Assembly (NCBI GenBank): GCA_960531495.1
Contig: OY482849.1
Span: 1,245,399 to 1,309,398 of the forward strand
DNA: 64,000 nt
Reading direction: 5' to 3'
DNA from: Zeus faber
Taxonomy: Eukaryota; Chordata; Actinopteri; Zeiformes; Zeidae
A program made the translations under genes and the position numbers. The notes under the pieces were generated by a model. That model did not search any database. It was not told where the DNA came from and worked only from the letters and a program-made list of their open reading frames with translations. Below are positions 48,996 to 58,861 of this stretch, in pieces (the stretch's first letter is position 1; each line of letters begins with the position of its first letter).

Positions 48996-49100
48996 GACTC
49001 TGAAACAGGGTTGCTATACCTGAAGAGGAAAGACTCTGACACAGGGTTCCTATACTTTAAATAATAAAAACACCGGACTCTGAAACAGGGTTCCCATACC
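48996..49100 (-). repeat. three spaced copies of a 25-bp motif
   Basis: GACTCTGAAACAGGGTTGCT, GACTCTGACACAGGGTTCCT and GACTCTGAAACAGGGTTCCC start at 48996, 49032 and 49076 (spacings 36 and 44). On the minus strand two units are in the same frame and read NPVSES; the third is out of register. Confidence 0.85.
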
Positions 49101-49562
49101 TCAAACCAACTAATGTCCAAAAAAATTAACTGGTCCCCTTCTAGGGGACCTGGTTCCCCGGAACACAACGGGCGACCGGCTTCCCTCCCCCAGGACGACG
49201 ACAGACTGCCCCCTCCTCCCTTCCGGAGCATGGGGCCTCGGGCAGCTGTGCTGGCTGGTGAAGGTGTGGCCGGTCTTGGCTGTTACGGGGGCTGCTTGGA
49301 GGCGTGAGCCTAGCTACTGGGCTGCTGGATGTTCCCGGCGGTGGCTGCTGGGCAGGGAAGCTAGCTGCCAGTGGTTAGCTGTGGTTGTTGCTGCGCCTGC
49401 TTCTCTCCCAGTCCTCCGCCGGACACCCTGGGTGCTGCTGCTGCCAGTCGGGAGAGGGATAGTGCTGGGGCCGCCTGATGACCCACTGGTGGCTCCAGGG
49501 CTTCTTCGGAAGGCCCCTCTGTGTCTCTTCTCTGTGCCGGACAGTCCCTGTTCAGGTGCAGG

Positions 49563-49852
49563 TGTGGCAGTTTCACCTACCACACGCAACCCAAGTGGCG
49601 TGTTCAGGCACAGAGACACGGAAGACGGGGGTTGTAAACACCAGTTTATTGCTGATAGTGCGCCAGTTGGAATAAGCCCAGGAGCAGATAGACATGTGTC
49701 ATGACAGGGCTCCTATCCTGAGTGTGTGTAGGGATGGAGTTTTTTTGCTCGTTAGACCAACCAATGAGCAACAGGTATGCAGCTACTCTGATCCCAATTA
49801 CCTAGATTGAGGTCAGGTGTGGCTGCTCAAACCCCACCATCCCCACACCACA
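49563..49852 (-). repeat. LTR (right) of the short LTR element
   Basis: Plus-strand ends TGTGGCAGTTTCACCTACCA and CCCCACACCACA. Matches the left LTR along its whole length with small indels. Confidence 0.8.
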
Positions 49853-49855
49853 CAC

Positions 49856-51330
49856 TGCAAGTACCAAAACTGTCCATTCAAAATGCCTGCCCTTAGATAT
49901 AAAGACTAGACAGTATGCGAGAATTATTAATAATGAAAGATGTTTCCAATCTTTAATCTGTAAAGGGCTGGTTGGACTTATTTGGTGGCACGGTTATAGT
50001 AATGTATTCCCACTTGTCTGGAAGTTTGCCCATCACCTTGTAGCTGGGCCAAGCCAGGAGTGGGGAGCAACCCTAAGCCATGAATGTGAGTGTCATACTC
50101 CTGCCTATGGCCTTGACCAAGGCATTAGCTCTACATCTCGAGCTGTTCCCAAGGCACCGTCCTATGGTCATCTACTGTTCCTAAAATATAGATGCAAGTC
50201 AAATGCAATGATAAATTTCCCCACAGAGATCACAACATATGTCGGCCGGCCAGTCATTTAGTGCAACTGGGGACGTTTCCATGCATGCAAGTTGACATCC
50301 TATCACTTGTTTTAGATAAATGTCTTGGTAGATCCACATAGCCTATGTATTTGAATAAGTTTGGCAAAAGATAAAGTTGGAATGTCCATCGTTGAGTTGG
50401 TAGGGGGGGGACTTCAAGAAGCTTTGTTGAAAGCATTTCTGGAGAAAAACATTTCTTTTGTTTGCCCTTTGGTTAAAAATAACTTTCTTGACAGTTTGCC
50501 TTGGATTTAGGGATATTTTTATTTTAATATATAAATATTATAGCAATTATGACAGCCCATCTACCGAGCGAACAATCCCATTTTGAAATCCATGTCAAAA
50601 ATCATTACTTATTCCCAGACACTATTATTGAACTATTGATCAATTCCTTGGAGCATCTTTCTGGGATTTAAAGAACAACTTTGAAAGGGTTCAAATTTCT
50701 GAAGTTGAAACTTGCATTCAGAGTTCATCCTTGGTGGTTAGGGTTTAGGTTGGTTAGGTATTATTTTTCACTCAGAAAATGGTTTTGCTTCAACTGTGCT
50801 GAAATGTACTTTATAGTCAAACATGTACACTCAAGTTGAGCTCAATGTAACTCCCAGGGAGTCTTCGAAAAAACAGGAATTTGTTGTGTAGAGTTGGAGG
50901 AACGTTAGTGATTTCTTCTCAAAGCAGCAATTTACATTGATGCAAAATTATACATGGCTCTACATTTCATGTAATAGGCTGCTATGATGTTATAGGCTGC
51001 CCCATAAGATGGGCAAGGTCTCCATTGTGTTTAAAGTCTAAATACATCCTATATTTAAGATCCTACTTTCATGATACATTTAAAAATGCACTTTGAATTG
51101 TGATCATTATTTATTATTTATTTATTTTTAACCACCTATAACCAAAAACATAGCTTCAGCACTGATACTGGTTACTTTGGAAATACATACAAAATAATAT
51201 TATCCTGCAACTTCGGCAGGGGCCATTCACGATAGTGAAAAAAAATAGAATTATGATTCATGATTAAAATATAGATCACAATTCTTATGGACGTACTCAC
51301 ATATTATAAACATATACACGCATATACAGT
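49856..51330. other. unassigned stretch
   Basis: No gene or recognised repeat. A short GGTTAGGGTTTAGGTTGGTT stretch at about 50738 is telomere-like only in passing. Confidence 0.35.
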
Positions 51331-51337
51331 ACGAGCA

Positions 51338-52735
51338 CATCTGGGTTTCTGTTATCCAGTAATTACCATTTTTTGACCGGGGAAATGTGCTTATGATGTT
51401 TTCACATCATTTGATAGTGGAGAATCAGAGCTTCCAAACAAGGTGTCACTTGTGCAAATCAAGCAAATCTTTTTAAAGCTATGACTTGTTAATGACAAGG
51501 GTGTAGCAAACCGTGTTTCTGAGATAATCACCTCCAAAGTTTTACCCACACCAGGTTCATTCAACCAGCTCCCAGAATGCAAATGTATGGCGGACAAACA
51601 AAGCCTCATGGCTAATTAACATACGGCTGAATGGGCCAATCACGAGCAGCTCAACAACACACAACTTATTTTGTTTTTAAAAAAGCATTTATTTAATAGT
51701 AAGAATATACATGTTTTATAAAAGTGGAATTATTTTGGAGTTTAAAAGTACAGACAACACAACAAAATATAGAGTCTATAAACACTATGAGTCTCAGAAA
51801 ATCTGAAATCTGAAAATCTGTCACCAACCTCAAAGGACATCATCACGTCATCAACTTCTTCCATTGTGGCAACAAGGGGCGTATCATCGGTCTCCTCCAG
51901 TGGTTCTTGAAAATATTCAGTTTCATCGTCACATTAAGTTTGAAATCCGCTGTTTGAAATGTTCTCCAAGTCCAGAGTAATATCAGATTCAGCAGCGCTG
52001 TCGTTCTCCGTGTCACTGTCAGACAACTGACTATCATCAAGGAAAATGAATTCCAGTACGATCTGCTAACACTGACTAGAATCTATCGCACTGGTCAGAT
52101 AAAGGTCCGAAATACGATTCAGAGCTTCTGCCACCCGCTTCGTGTAGTCAATAAGGACACGGAGAAAAAAGTTTTCACAGACAAGTGAGACCGAAACACC
52201 CCCATGCTTGGCTTTAACTGCCTGTTTATGCAAGTGACGTAGGTATGTGACGCGAAGGGTTCTTCTTCTTCGCCATTTCACAACAATGGCTATGTGTGTG
52301 TAAAAGTAGTACGATTTAAAGGTTGAATTCTATCAAAAAACAGTTTCACATTGTGACTTCATATCACATGGAATATGGATGAATGATCTTCACCTGGACG
52401 GTCGTTTTAAAGGAAACAATCGATCGCCATTGTTCAGCACTACGTTCACAACTACGTTTCCCCATGTAATATAACAGGAATATTTAACTCCACGGTTTTA
52501 CATTTTTCTTCTATTTATAAATCAAAGTCAGTTTTGAAAATACGTTGAGAGATAAAAAAAAACACAAAGGAACACGAATCCGGAAAAATTTAATTTTCCT
52601 TCAAGAAAGGTTTTTTCAACTTATTTGGCTGCTCCTGGCGATTTTAGAAATGCGCGAGATGGCAGCTTTTGCTGTGGTGGGTCACAAATTTAAATCTCTC
52701 CGGTCATAATGTTCAGTGAAAATATAATAATGTAA
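51338..52735. repeat. family B copy split by family A copy 2
   Basis: Left part (51338-51388): TGGGTTTCTGTTATCCAGTA and ATTTTTTGACCGGGGAAATG. Right part (52687-52735): AAATCTCTCCGGTCATAATG and TTCAGTGAAAAT. In family B at 21005 the corresponding pieces are separated by fewer than 20 bp, so family A inserted here. Confidence 0.6.
51385..52686 (-). mobile_element. family A element, copy 2
   Basis: Parallels copy 1 almost throughout: AGAATCAGAGCTTCCAAACA, GGCTAATTAACATACGGCTG, TCTGAAATCTGAAAATCTGT and, at the right end, AGCTTTTGCTGTGGTGGGTC ACA. The left terminus is decayed. On the minus strand it encodes AEALNRISDLYLTSAID and EEPLEETDD-type acidic sequence, with TAG and TAA codons at the same two places as copy 1. 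An upstream in-frame extension (MKWRRRRTLRVTYLRHLHKQ, 52281) is open here. Confidence 0.75.
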
Positions 52736-52759
52736 TTATTACAATATTTTTTTATAATA

Positions 52760-52999
52760 TTTCGCCCAAGTGGGGTGGTCAGGGACCTCAGTTACTGAGA
52801 CACGTACAACTGGGGGTTGTGAAGACCAGTTTATTGTAGAGCTGAGGCTAGGTGGAATTAGCCAGGAGCAGATGGAACCTGTCATGACAGAGGGCTCCCA
52901 TCTTGACTGAGTGCGTGGACAGGGTTTTTAAACCTGATGCTCGTTAGCCAAACCAATGAGCATCAGGTGTAGCTACTCAAGCCACCCCATCCACCACAG
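52760..52999 (-). repeat. solo LTR related to the pair at 48569-49852
   Basis: Shares CAGGGACCTC, GGGGGTTGTGAAGACCAGTT, TATTGTAGAG and CCAGGAGCAGATGGAACCTG with the LTR pair, and ends GCCACCCCATCCACCACAG. The first bases of the LTR are missing or diverged. No internal region is attached. Confidence 0.7.
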
Positions 53000-53820
53000 T
53001 ATTGTTTTATTTGACAACTTTGTTTTTTTTGGGGGTTTTTTTTATTTCTTTATTCCGGCTATTATATTTCTATTTCTTTATATTTTTGCCCTGTTTTTGT
53101 CATGTGATCTTTATAAATACCGGGATGGAGATATATATAATTTTTTTGTCCAGATGTTTTAGCCAGCTCTTCAATAAAACAATTATCTGACCTGTCTTAT
53201 CATTCATACAAAATGACCAATCCACTGTATTTTGCAAAAAAAAAACAAGAACATGGTTTAGTAAAATGTTCAAATGGTCTAATATTTGAGATTGAAGAAT
53301 TGAGAAACTTGTAATTGGTGTTGACATAAAATGTAGATAAAGTGTTACAGAACCTCGACAACCTGTAATACCTGTAATTTTGTCGAGGTGGCAACTGATT
53401 ATGTCACACTACATAGGTTAAAGATGCCTATACGGACAGAACACTGAAAGATTTTCGGCTGTGACAAATTTGAGTCAAATTCAGCTGAATACCTGGACAC
53501 TCATCTTGCTATGTGTTGCTGCCTGCAGCTATATTTATTATTATTATCGCCTATGTTTCGTGGGGCATTGTTTTTCTTTTATTGGGTTAGATAATGAGTA
53601 GAGGTGTGATCATTTCTCAATTTTAATATGTATCGTGTTGAGGATGTGGACGATTCTGCATCGATGCAGTGAAAGAACATAATCGGGACATTGGAAATAT
53701 AATTAGGCCTACATAAAAATAAAAAAAACCTGGACCGTACAATTCCTTTCTAATTAACAGATTTTATTGTGATTAAAATAACAGCCTACACAAAATGTAT
53801 TTATCTCCATCGTGTTCGGA
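53000..53820. other. unassigned AT-rich stretch
   Basis: T-rich. 53600-53690 (GAGGTGTGATCATTTCTCAA, GATTCTGCATCGATGCAGTG) resembles the terminus of a common fish repeat, with a related GCTGCATCGAGAATCGTTGA at about 54520. Confidence 0.35.
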
Positions 53821-54485
53821 AAGCTCCGGTGACGAGGGAGATCAGGTGCTGGACCGGCCATTCAGAAGCCACGCTGCAGGACATGCTCAGTGATGTTGAC
53901 TGGGCCGTGTTGCCCTCCACCCTTGATGATGTCAGCGAGTTTACAGAAGGGGTGACGAATTTCATTGCTAAGCTAGTGGAAGATGTGACTCCCATGGTTA
54001 CGGTGCGATACCGTGGGTTGACAAATCCAGACGCACCGAACACGCACACCACGGCTTACGCCGCGTCGTGGCTCGTGTCGGGAACCCTGGACGATTACTA
54101 GTGCCGTCTTACCAACTGAGGAGGGCTGTGAAAGAGGCAAAGTGTCGGTACAGGGGAAGAGTCGAGTCTCAGTTCGAGCTGTCTGACACCGGACACATGT
54201 GAAAGGGATTACGGACTATTACGGACTACAGAGGTAGAGCAACCACCACGCTGAATGCTGATGCGTTCACATTAGCCTCCTGGTTAGCACAACAGAACCG
54301 AGTTCTGAGATACTGAGCGCACACTCAACATCTCAGAGCATAATGTGAGGATGGCTCTGAGACAGGTGAATGGCAGGAAAGCAGCCGGTCCGGAAGGCAT
54401 CAAAGGACATGTTCTGAAGACCTGTGCCAACCTGCTTCCCCAGTGTTCACCATCGTATTCAACCTCTTCCTGGCGCAGCCCTTAA
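53820..54485 (+). mobile_element. CR1/L2/Rex1-type LINE fragment
   Basis: The frame shows EFTEGVTNFIAKLVEDVTPM and VTVRYRGLTNP, the segment between endonuclease and RT, parallel to ELTEVATSFIATIADSIVPT at 62240 in the LINE at the right end of the window. Further on, in shifted frames, are GRKAAGPEGIKGHVLKTC-type sequence (54370) and a truncated RT start. Both ends are missing. Confidence 0.75.
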
Positions 54486-55157
54486 AGCCCATATAGGGAA
54501 ATGGGGATGCGATACATTGAGCTGCATCGAGAATCGTTGACAGATGAATTTAAATTGTGAGGCAGTGAAGATTCACAGTAATGAGTGGGACATAACATGA
54601 TAAATGTCTGTGTAAGCGCTGAAAACAAGTATAATAAAATTATTATCTATCCTGTAGATTTTATTGTTAGGATTTTTATTACGCTCTGAATTTTTGGGCT
54701 TAAAGTGTCCGGAACAGTCCGACCGCTATAGGTACGGACACCGTTAGGGTGTTGCTAGAACCAGGACGTCAGACATCTCGTGGTTCAAATTTGTGAAAAA
54801 CCGATAGAATTTGACTGAAATCTCTTGCTTCGTGCTTCACCGACACACTGATGTTCGAAAACTTATGACACTTTGTGACATCATCATCCAGTTTGCTATA
54901 AATGTGCAGGTTGTGGCTCTGAATGGCCATTCGTATTGTGCGCGGTGCAAAGTGTAATCTCCGTCGCTCTGTAGTGGTTAGAGATTACAAACGAAGCCAT
55001 GTGTGTGTCTGTTTAAGTATCTTCTTACCTGGTTGATGGCAGCAGGGTTGTTCGATAAGTAAGTAAGTAATCTATTGTTCTGTAAAATGTCAGAAAACTG
55101 TCGAATGTGACTTTTACAACCTGCTTGTTGCTGCTGACCGACAGAAAACCCCATATA

Positions 55158-55553
55158 TGTGACCCACCACAGCAAAAGCCGCCAACTCAAACATTTCTAA
55201 AATCGCCAGGAGCAGCCAAATAAGCTGGTTTATTCAATTTATTTGGCTGAAGTGGGTGGAGGAAGTGGGTGGAGGAAGATCTAAATCATATCGCGGACCT
55301 TAATCAGACCAGTGCGATAGATCCAAGTCAGTTTAAGCAGCGCACACTGGACTTCATTTTCCGCGATGATTGTCAGTTCTCCGACAGTGACGCTGAATCT
55401 GATATTACTCCGGACTTGGAGAACATTTCAAACAGCGGATTTCAACCCGAATGTGACGATCAAATGGAATAATAGAACTAACGGAAAGTAAATTCCACTT
55501 TTATAAAACATGTGTATTCTTACTGTTAAATAAAAGCTTTTTTCAAACAAAAA
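55158..55553 (+). mobile_element. family A element, copy 3 (internally deleted, 3' truncated)
   Basis: Starts TGTGACCCACCACAGCAAAA after TATATA. About 40 bp after CCAGGAGCAGCCAAATAAGC it jumps to GTGGGTGGAGGAAGATCTAA, omitting the segment present in copies 1, 2 and 4. It then carries the acidic ORF and ends AAAAGCTTTTTTCAAACAAA, where copy 4 begins directly. The 3' terminal 290 bp are missing. Confidence 0.75.
55269..55472 (+). CDS. family A short acidic ORF (open, 67 codons)
   Basis: Reads MEEDLNHIADLNQTSAIDPS, then TLDFIFRDDCQFSDSDAESD, ITPDLENISNSGF and ECDDQME before TAA, with an AATAAA about 60 bp downstream. It is rich in Asp/Glu/Ser. Copies 1, 2 and 4 carry the same frame with stops. 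I do not recognise a domain. It could be the remnant of a transposase N-terminus (acidic leaders occur in several transposase families) or a captured host exon. Expression is unproven; the start is the first ATG of the preserved frame. Confidence 0.35.
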   Translation: MEEDLNHIADLNQTSAIDPSQFKQRTLDFIFRDDCQFSDSDAESDITPDLENISNSGFQPECDDQME

Positions 55554-55812
55554 TGTGACCCACCACAGCAAAAGCCGCCATCTCGCGCATTTCTTAAATC
55601 GCCAGGAGCAGCCAAATAAGTTGAAAAAACCTTTTTTGAAGAAAAATTTGATTTTTAGACCGAAAATAATTAGACCGAGTTTGATTTATAAATAGTAGAA
55701 AAATATAAAAGTGTGGAGTCAAATATTCCCGTTATATTACATAGGGAAACGCAGTTCACTTACCGAGACGCTAAACAACGCTGAACAACGCAGATCGATT
55801 GTTTCCTTTAAG

Positions 55813-58042
55813 CAGGCATGCCCAAAGTCCGGCCCCCAGGCCAAAACCGGCCCGTGTCTAAATTTCCACCGGCCTAAAGCGTCTTTCATAAAATCAGTAT
55901 GTGGCCCCACAGCACGTACAAAAAAAACAATTTTATATTTCACCAGAGGATGGCAGTAGACTTGTGGCCGCACTTTCACCGTGTGACCCATGTGTGAACT
56001 TTTACCACTGTGGTATATTTTAAGCCCATTTATAAAATGGCAACTGGAACTAAATAAAGGAAAGTTGACAACGAGGGCCGCCATTTCCAGGACAAGTGGA
56101 ATTCTGAGTATTTTTTCACTGAAATGCGAAACAACTACGTGTGCTTAATTTGTCAAGAGACTGTGGCTGTTTTTAAGGAATTCAATATTAAGCGGCACTA
56201 TCAGACGAAACATGCTAACTACGATAAGCTAACGGCAAATGAACGCACGGAAAAACTGAAGCAACTTGAAGCTGTTTTAATGGCACAGCAGCGCTTTTTC
56301 AAAAGAGCCCGTGACTCAAATGAAAATTCTACAAAGGCGAGCTACGAGGTGGCAATGCTGATTGCCAAGCACTGCAAACCTTTTACTGAGGGTGAGTTTA
56401 TTAAAGACTGCGTGTTAAAAATGGTGGAGAAAATGTGTCCTGAAAAAAAAACAAGAGTTTGCCATTGTTTGCCTGGCTCGTAGCACTGTGGCACGGAGGA
56501 TTGAAGAAATTTCATCTGATATCAAGAGACAGAGGCAAAAGGAGTGGAGTTTTACTTTTTTTCGTTAGCCTGCGACGAAAGCATGGATGCATCTGACACC
56601 GCTCAGTTACTGATTTTTTTGAGAGGAGTGGACAATGAAATGAACATGAGTGAAGAGCTACTTGACCTCCAGAGCCTTAAGGACCAAATGACAGGAATAA
56701 ATTTGTTTGCTTCTGTTTGTTCCGCCGTAGATGACATGAAACTACAGTGGAATAAAATCACTGGGATTATTACGGACGGCGCACCTGCCATGGTTGGTGA
56801 GCAAAGTGGGCTATCGACCCTTGTCTGTAAAAAAGTCAGCGAAGAAGGAGGCAAAGCTATAAAACTCCATTGTATTATTCACCAACAAGTTCTATGTGCC
56901 AAACATCTGAAATATGATCACGTTATGAAACCGGTGATAAAGGCTACTAATTATATTCGCTCCGAGCCCTGTGTTAGCGCCCGTTTCAACAGTTTCTGAT
57001 CGACATCCACGCTGAATAAGGAGATGTTGTGTATCATAATGACGTAAGATGGCTCAGTCGGTGGTCTGCACTGCAGCGATTCTACTCTCTCAGAAAGGAA
57101 ATCGGACAATTCTTGGCACAAAAGAGACAACCGATCCCAGAACTCTCCGATCCTGTTTGGCTGGCTGATTTTGGATTTCTAGTTGACATAACACGACATC
57201 TGAACGCGCTGAACACGAGCCTTCAGGGGAAAAATGCAGTGGTAAGCCAGTTGTATTCACACATCAAAGCTTTTGGGACAAAGCTACTACTTTTCCAAAG
57301 GCACCTGTCACAAATGCAGCCCAATACCACACATTTCCCATCGCTGCAGGAAATGATGACCAGTTTTCCAGCAAACAATATCACTGTGCAAATGAGGAGG
57401 TATGCAGCAAACCACTCATCTCTGGCAGAGGAGTTTCAACAGCGCTCAAGGATTTTGCAGCTATTGAAAAGGAGATCACACTTTTTTCCATGGATCCTAA
57501 CGACACTCCAGCCCACCTGCAGCGGAGTGTCACAGTCAGCATCAGCAACTCCCTCTTGTAAACTTTTACCGCCGGCTGGACAAAGACAGGTATTTGTCAC
57601 ATACATATACATACTTCCATACATATATGCAGTGAAATGTAATAAAGTATGTGACTATACTATCCTTTGTCAAAATTCACTTTGATGTGATTTATTAAAA
57701 CAAAATCAATAAATACATGTTTATAAAAAAATGTCGGAGTCAGATTTCATAAAAAAGTTTATTTGCATTAAATGTATTATTATTTTAACCTTTATCTATT
57801 CTGATAAGGCAATTGACAACAGATTCTCATTTGCAATGTCAACCTAGCTGCAGACAGCAGAGTAAAACAAAGCATACAAATAAACAAATAAACACGTATA
57901 CAACAAACTGTACAAAGTGATGTATTTACATGTAAGTTTACAATGGAAATGGTTTAAAGAATGTCAGGCTCAATGGTCGGCCCCCATACATTTTTCATCT
58001 CACCAAATCTGGCCCTCTTTGCAAAAAGTTTGGACACCCCTG
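55813..58042 (+). mobile_element. hAT (Charlie-like) transposon nested in family A copy 4
   Basis: The left terminus CAGGCATGCCCAAAGTCCGG and the right terminus (reverse complement CAGGGGTGTCCAAACTTTTT) match the hAT CAGGGGTGTCCAAA signature. The flanking duplication is CTTTAAAG at 58043-58050 and CTTTAAG (one A lost) at 55806-55812. Contains a broken transposase gene. GGCCC-rich subterminal sequences occur at both ends (TCCGGCCCCCAGGCC; GTCGGCCCCC). Confidence 0.9.
56124..57535 (+). pseudogene. hAT transposase remnant (GTF2IRD2/Charlie-like)
   Basis: Begins MRNNYVCLICQETVAVFKEF with a BED-like zinc finger (CLIC...KRHYQTKH), then NYDKLTANERTEKLKQLEAV. A frameshift in an A-run near 56445 separates this from the second frame (56544-56999): FSLACDESMDASDTAQLLIF, GIITDGAPAMVGEQSGLSTL and LHCIIHQQVLCAKHLKYDHV, the catalytic RNase H-like core with its conserved DES and TDGAPAM motifs. 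After a gap the third frame (57029-57685) gives DVRWLSRWSALQRFYSLRKE and WLADFGFLVDITRHLNALN. The C-terminal dimerisation region is missing. Several breaks; not functional. Confidence 0.9.
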
Positions 58043-58861
58043 CTTTAAAGTGACCGTCCAGGTGAAGATCATTCATCCATGTTCCATTTGATATGAAGTC
58101 ACAATGTGAAACCGTTTTGAAAGAGTTCAGCATTTAAATATTACATGTTTTATACACACACGGAGACAACGTTGTGCAGGGGGCATGTCACTGACGTCAC
58201 GGTCACTTCCGTAAACAAGACAAGGCTCCGGTTTCACTTGTCTGTGAAAACTCCGGTTGATTAGGAGAAGCGGGTGGAGGAAGATCTAAATCATATTGCG
58301 GACCTTAATCTGACCAGTGCGATAGATCCAAGTCAGTTTAAGCAGCGTGCACTGGACTTCTTTTTCTGCGATGACAGTCAGTTCTCCGACAGCAACCCTG
58401 AATCTGATATTACTCTGGACTTGGAGAACATTTCAAACAGAGGATTTTAACCCGAATGTGACTATGAAACTGCATATTTTCAAGAACCACCGGAAAATAA
58501 ATTCCACTTTTATAAAACATGTATATTCTTACTGTTAAATAAAAGCATTTTTCAAAACAAAAATACGTTCAACGTTCCCTCAAACACAAGAACAAAGCAG
58601 TGATTGTCGCATTCCGCAGTATGTTAAGTAGCCATGTGGCTTTGGCTACCCCATTTGCATTCTGGGAGCTAGGTGAATGAAGCCAAGTCTCGGCGAAACT
58701 TTCAAGATGATTATCTCAGAAACACAGTTTGCCACACTCTTGTCATTAACAAGTCATAGCTTTAAAAATCTTTGCTTGATTTGCACAAGTGAGACTTGTT
58801 TGGAAGCTCTGATTCTCCTCTTTCAAATGATGCAAAAGTATGCGGTGGGTCACATATATTG

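Larger units (their letters stand above)
48569..49852 (-). mobile_element. short LTR retrotransposon with about 690-bp interior
   Basis: Two closely related LTRs (48569-48870 and 49563-49852) enclose only about 690 bp. Minus-strand polarity is inferred because the LTRs carry, in that sense, a TATA-like CTTTATACC and then AATAAACTGGTGTTTACAAC. No RT, protease or integrase is recognisable in the interior, which has a GC-rich part (49130-49560), a triplicated 25-bp motif (48996-49100) and a 28-bp A run. It is a deletion derivative or a TRIM-like element. Confidence 0.75.
55554..58854 (+). mobile_element. family A element, copy 4 (interrupted by a hAT element)
   Basis: Termini TGTGACCCACCACAGCAAAA and, at the right, TGCGGTGGGTCACA followed by TA. 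Without the 2.2-kb insertion and duplicated target it would be about 1.06 kb. After the insertion, CCAGGTGAAGATCATTCATC, TGAAGTCACAATGTGAAACC and the acidic frame (58267-58450; DLNLTSAIDPSQFKQRALDF) follow in the family order. That frame stops at GGATTTTAA. Confidence 0.8.

Noticed and set aside
49314-49704. Overlapping frames in the interior of the short LTR element as gag
   Set aside because: No capsid, zinc-knuckle or protease motif; both strands are equally open because of GC richness.
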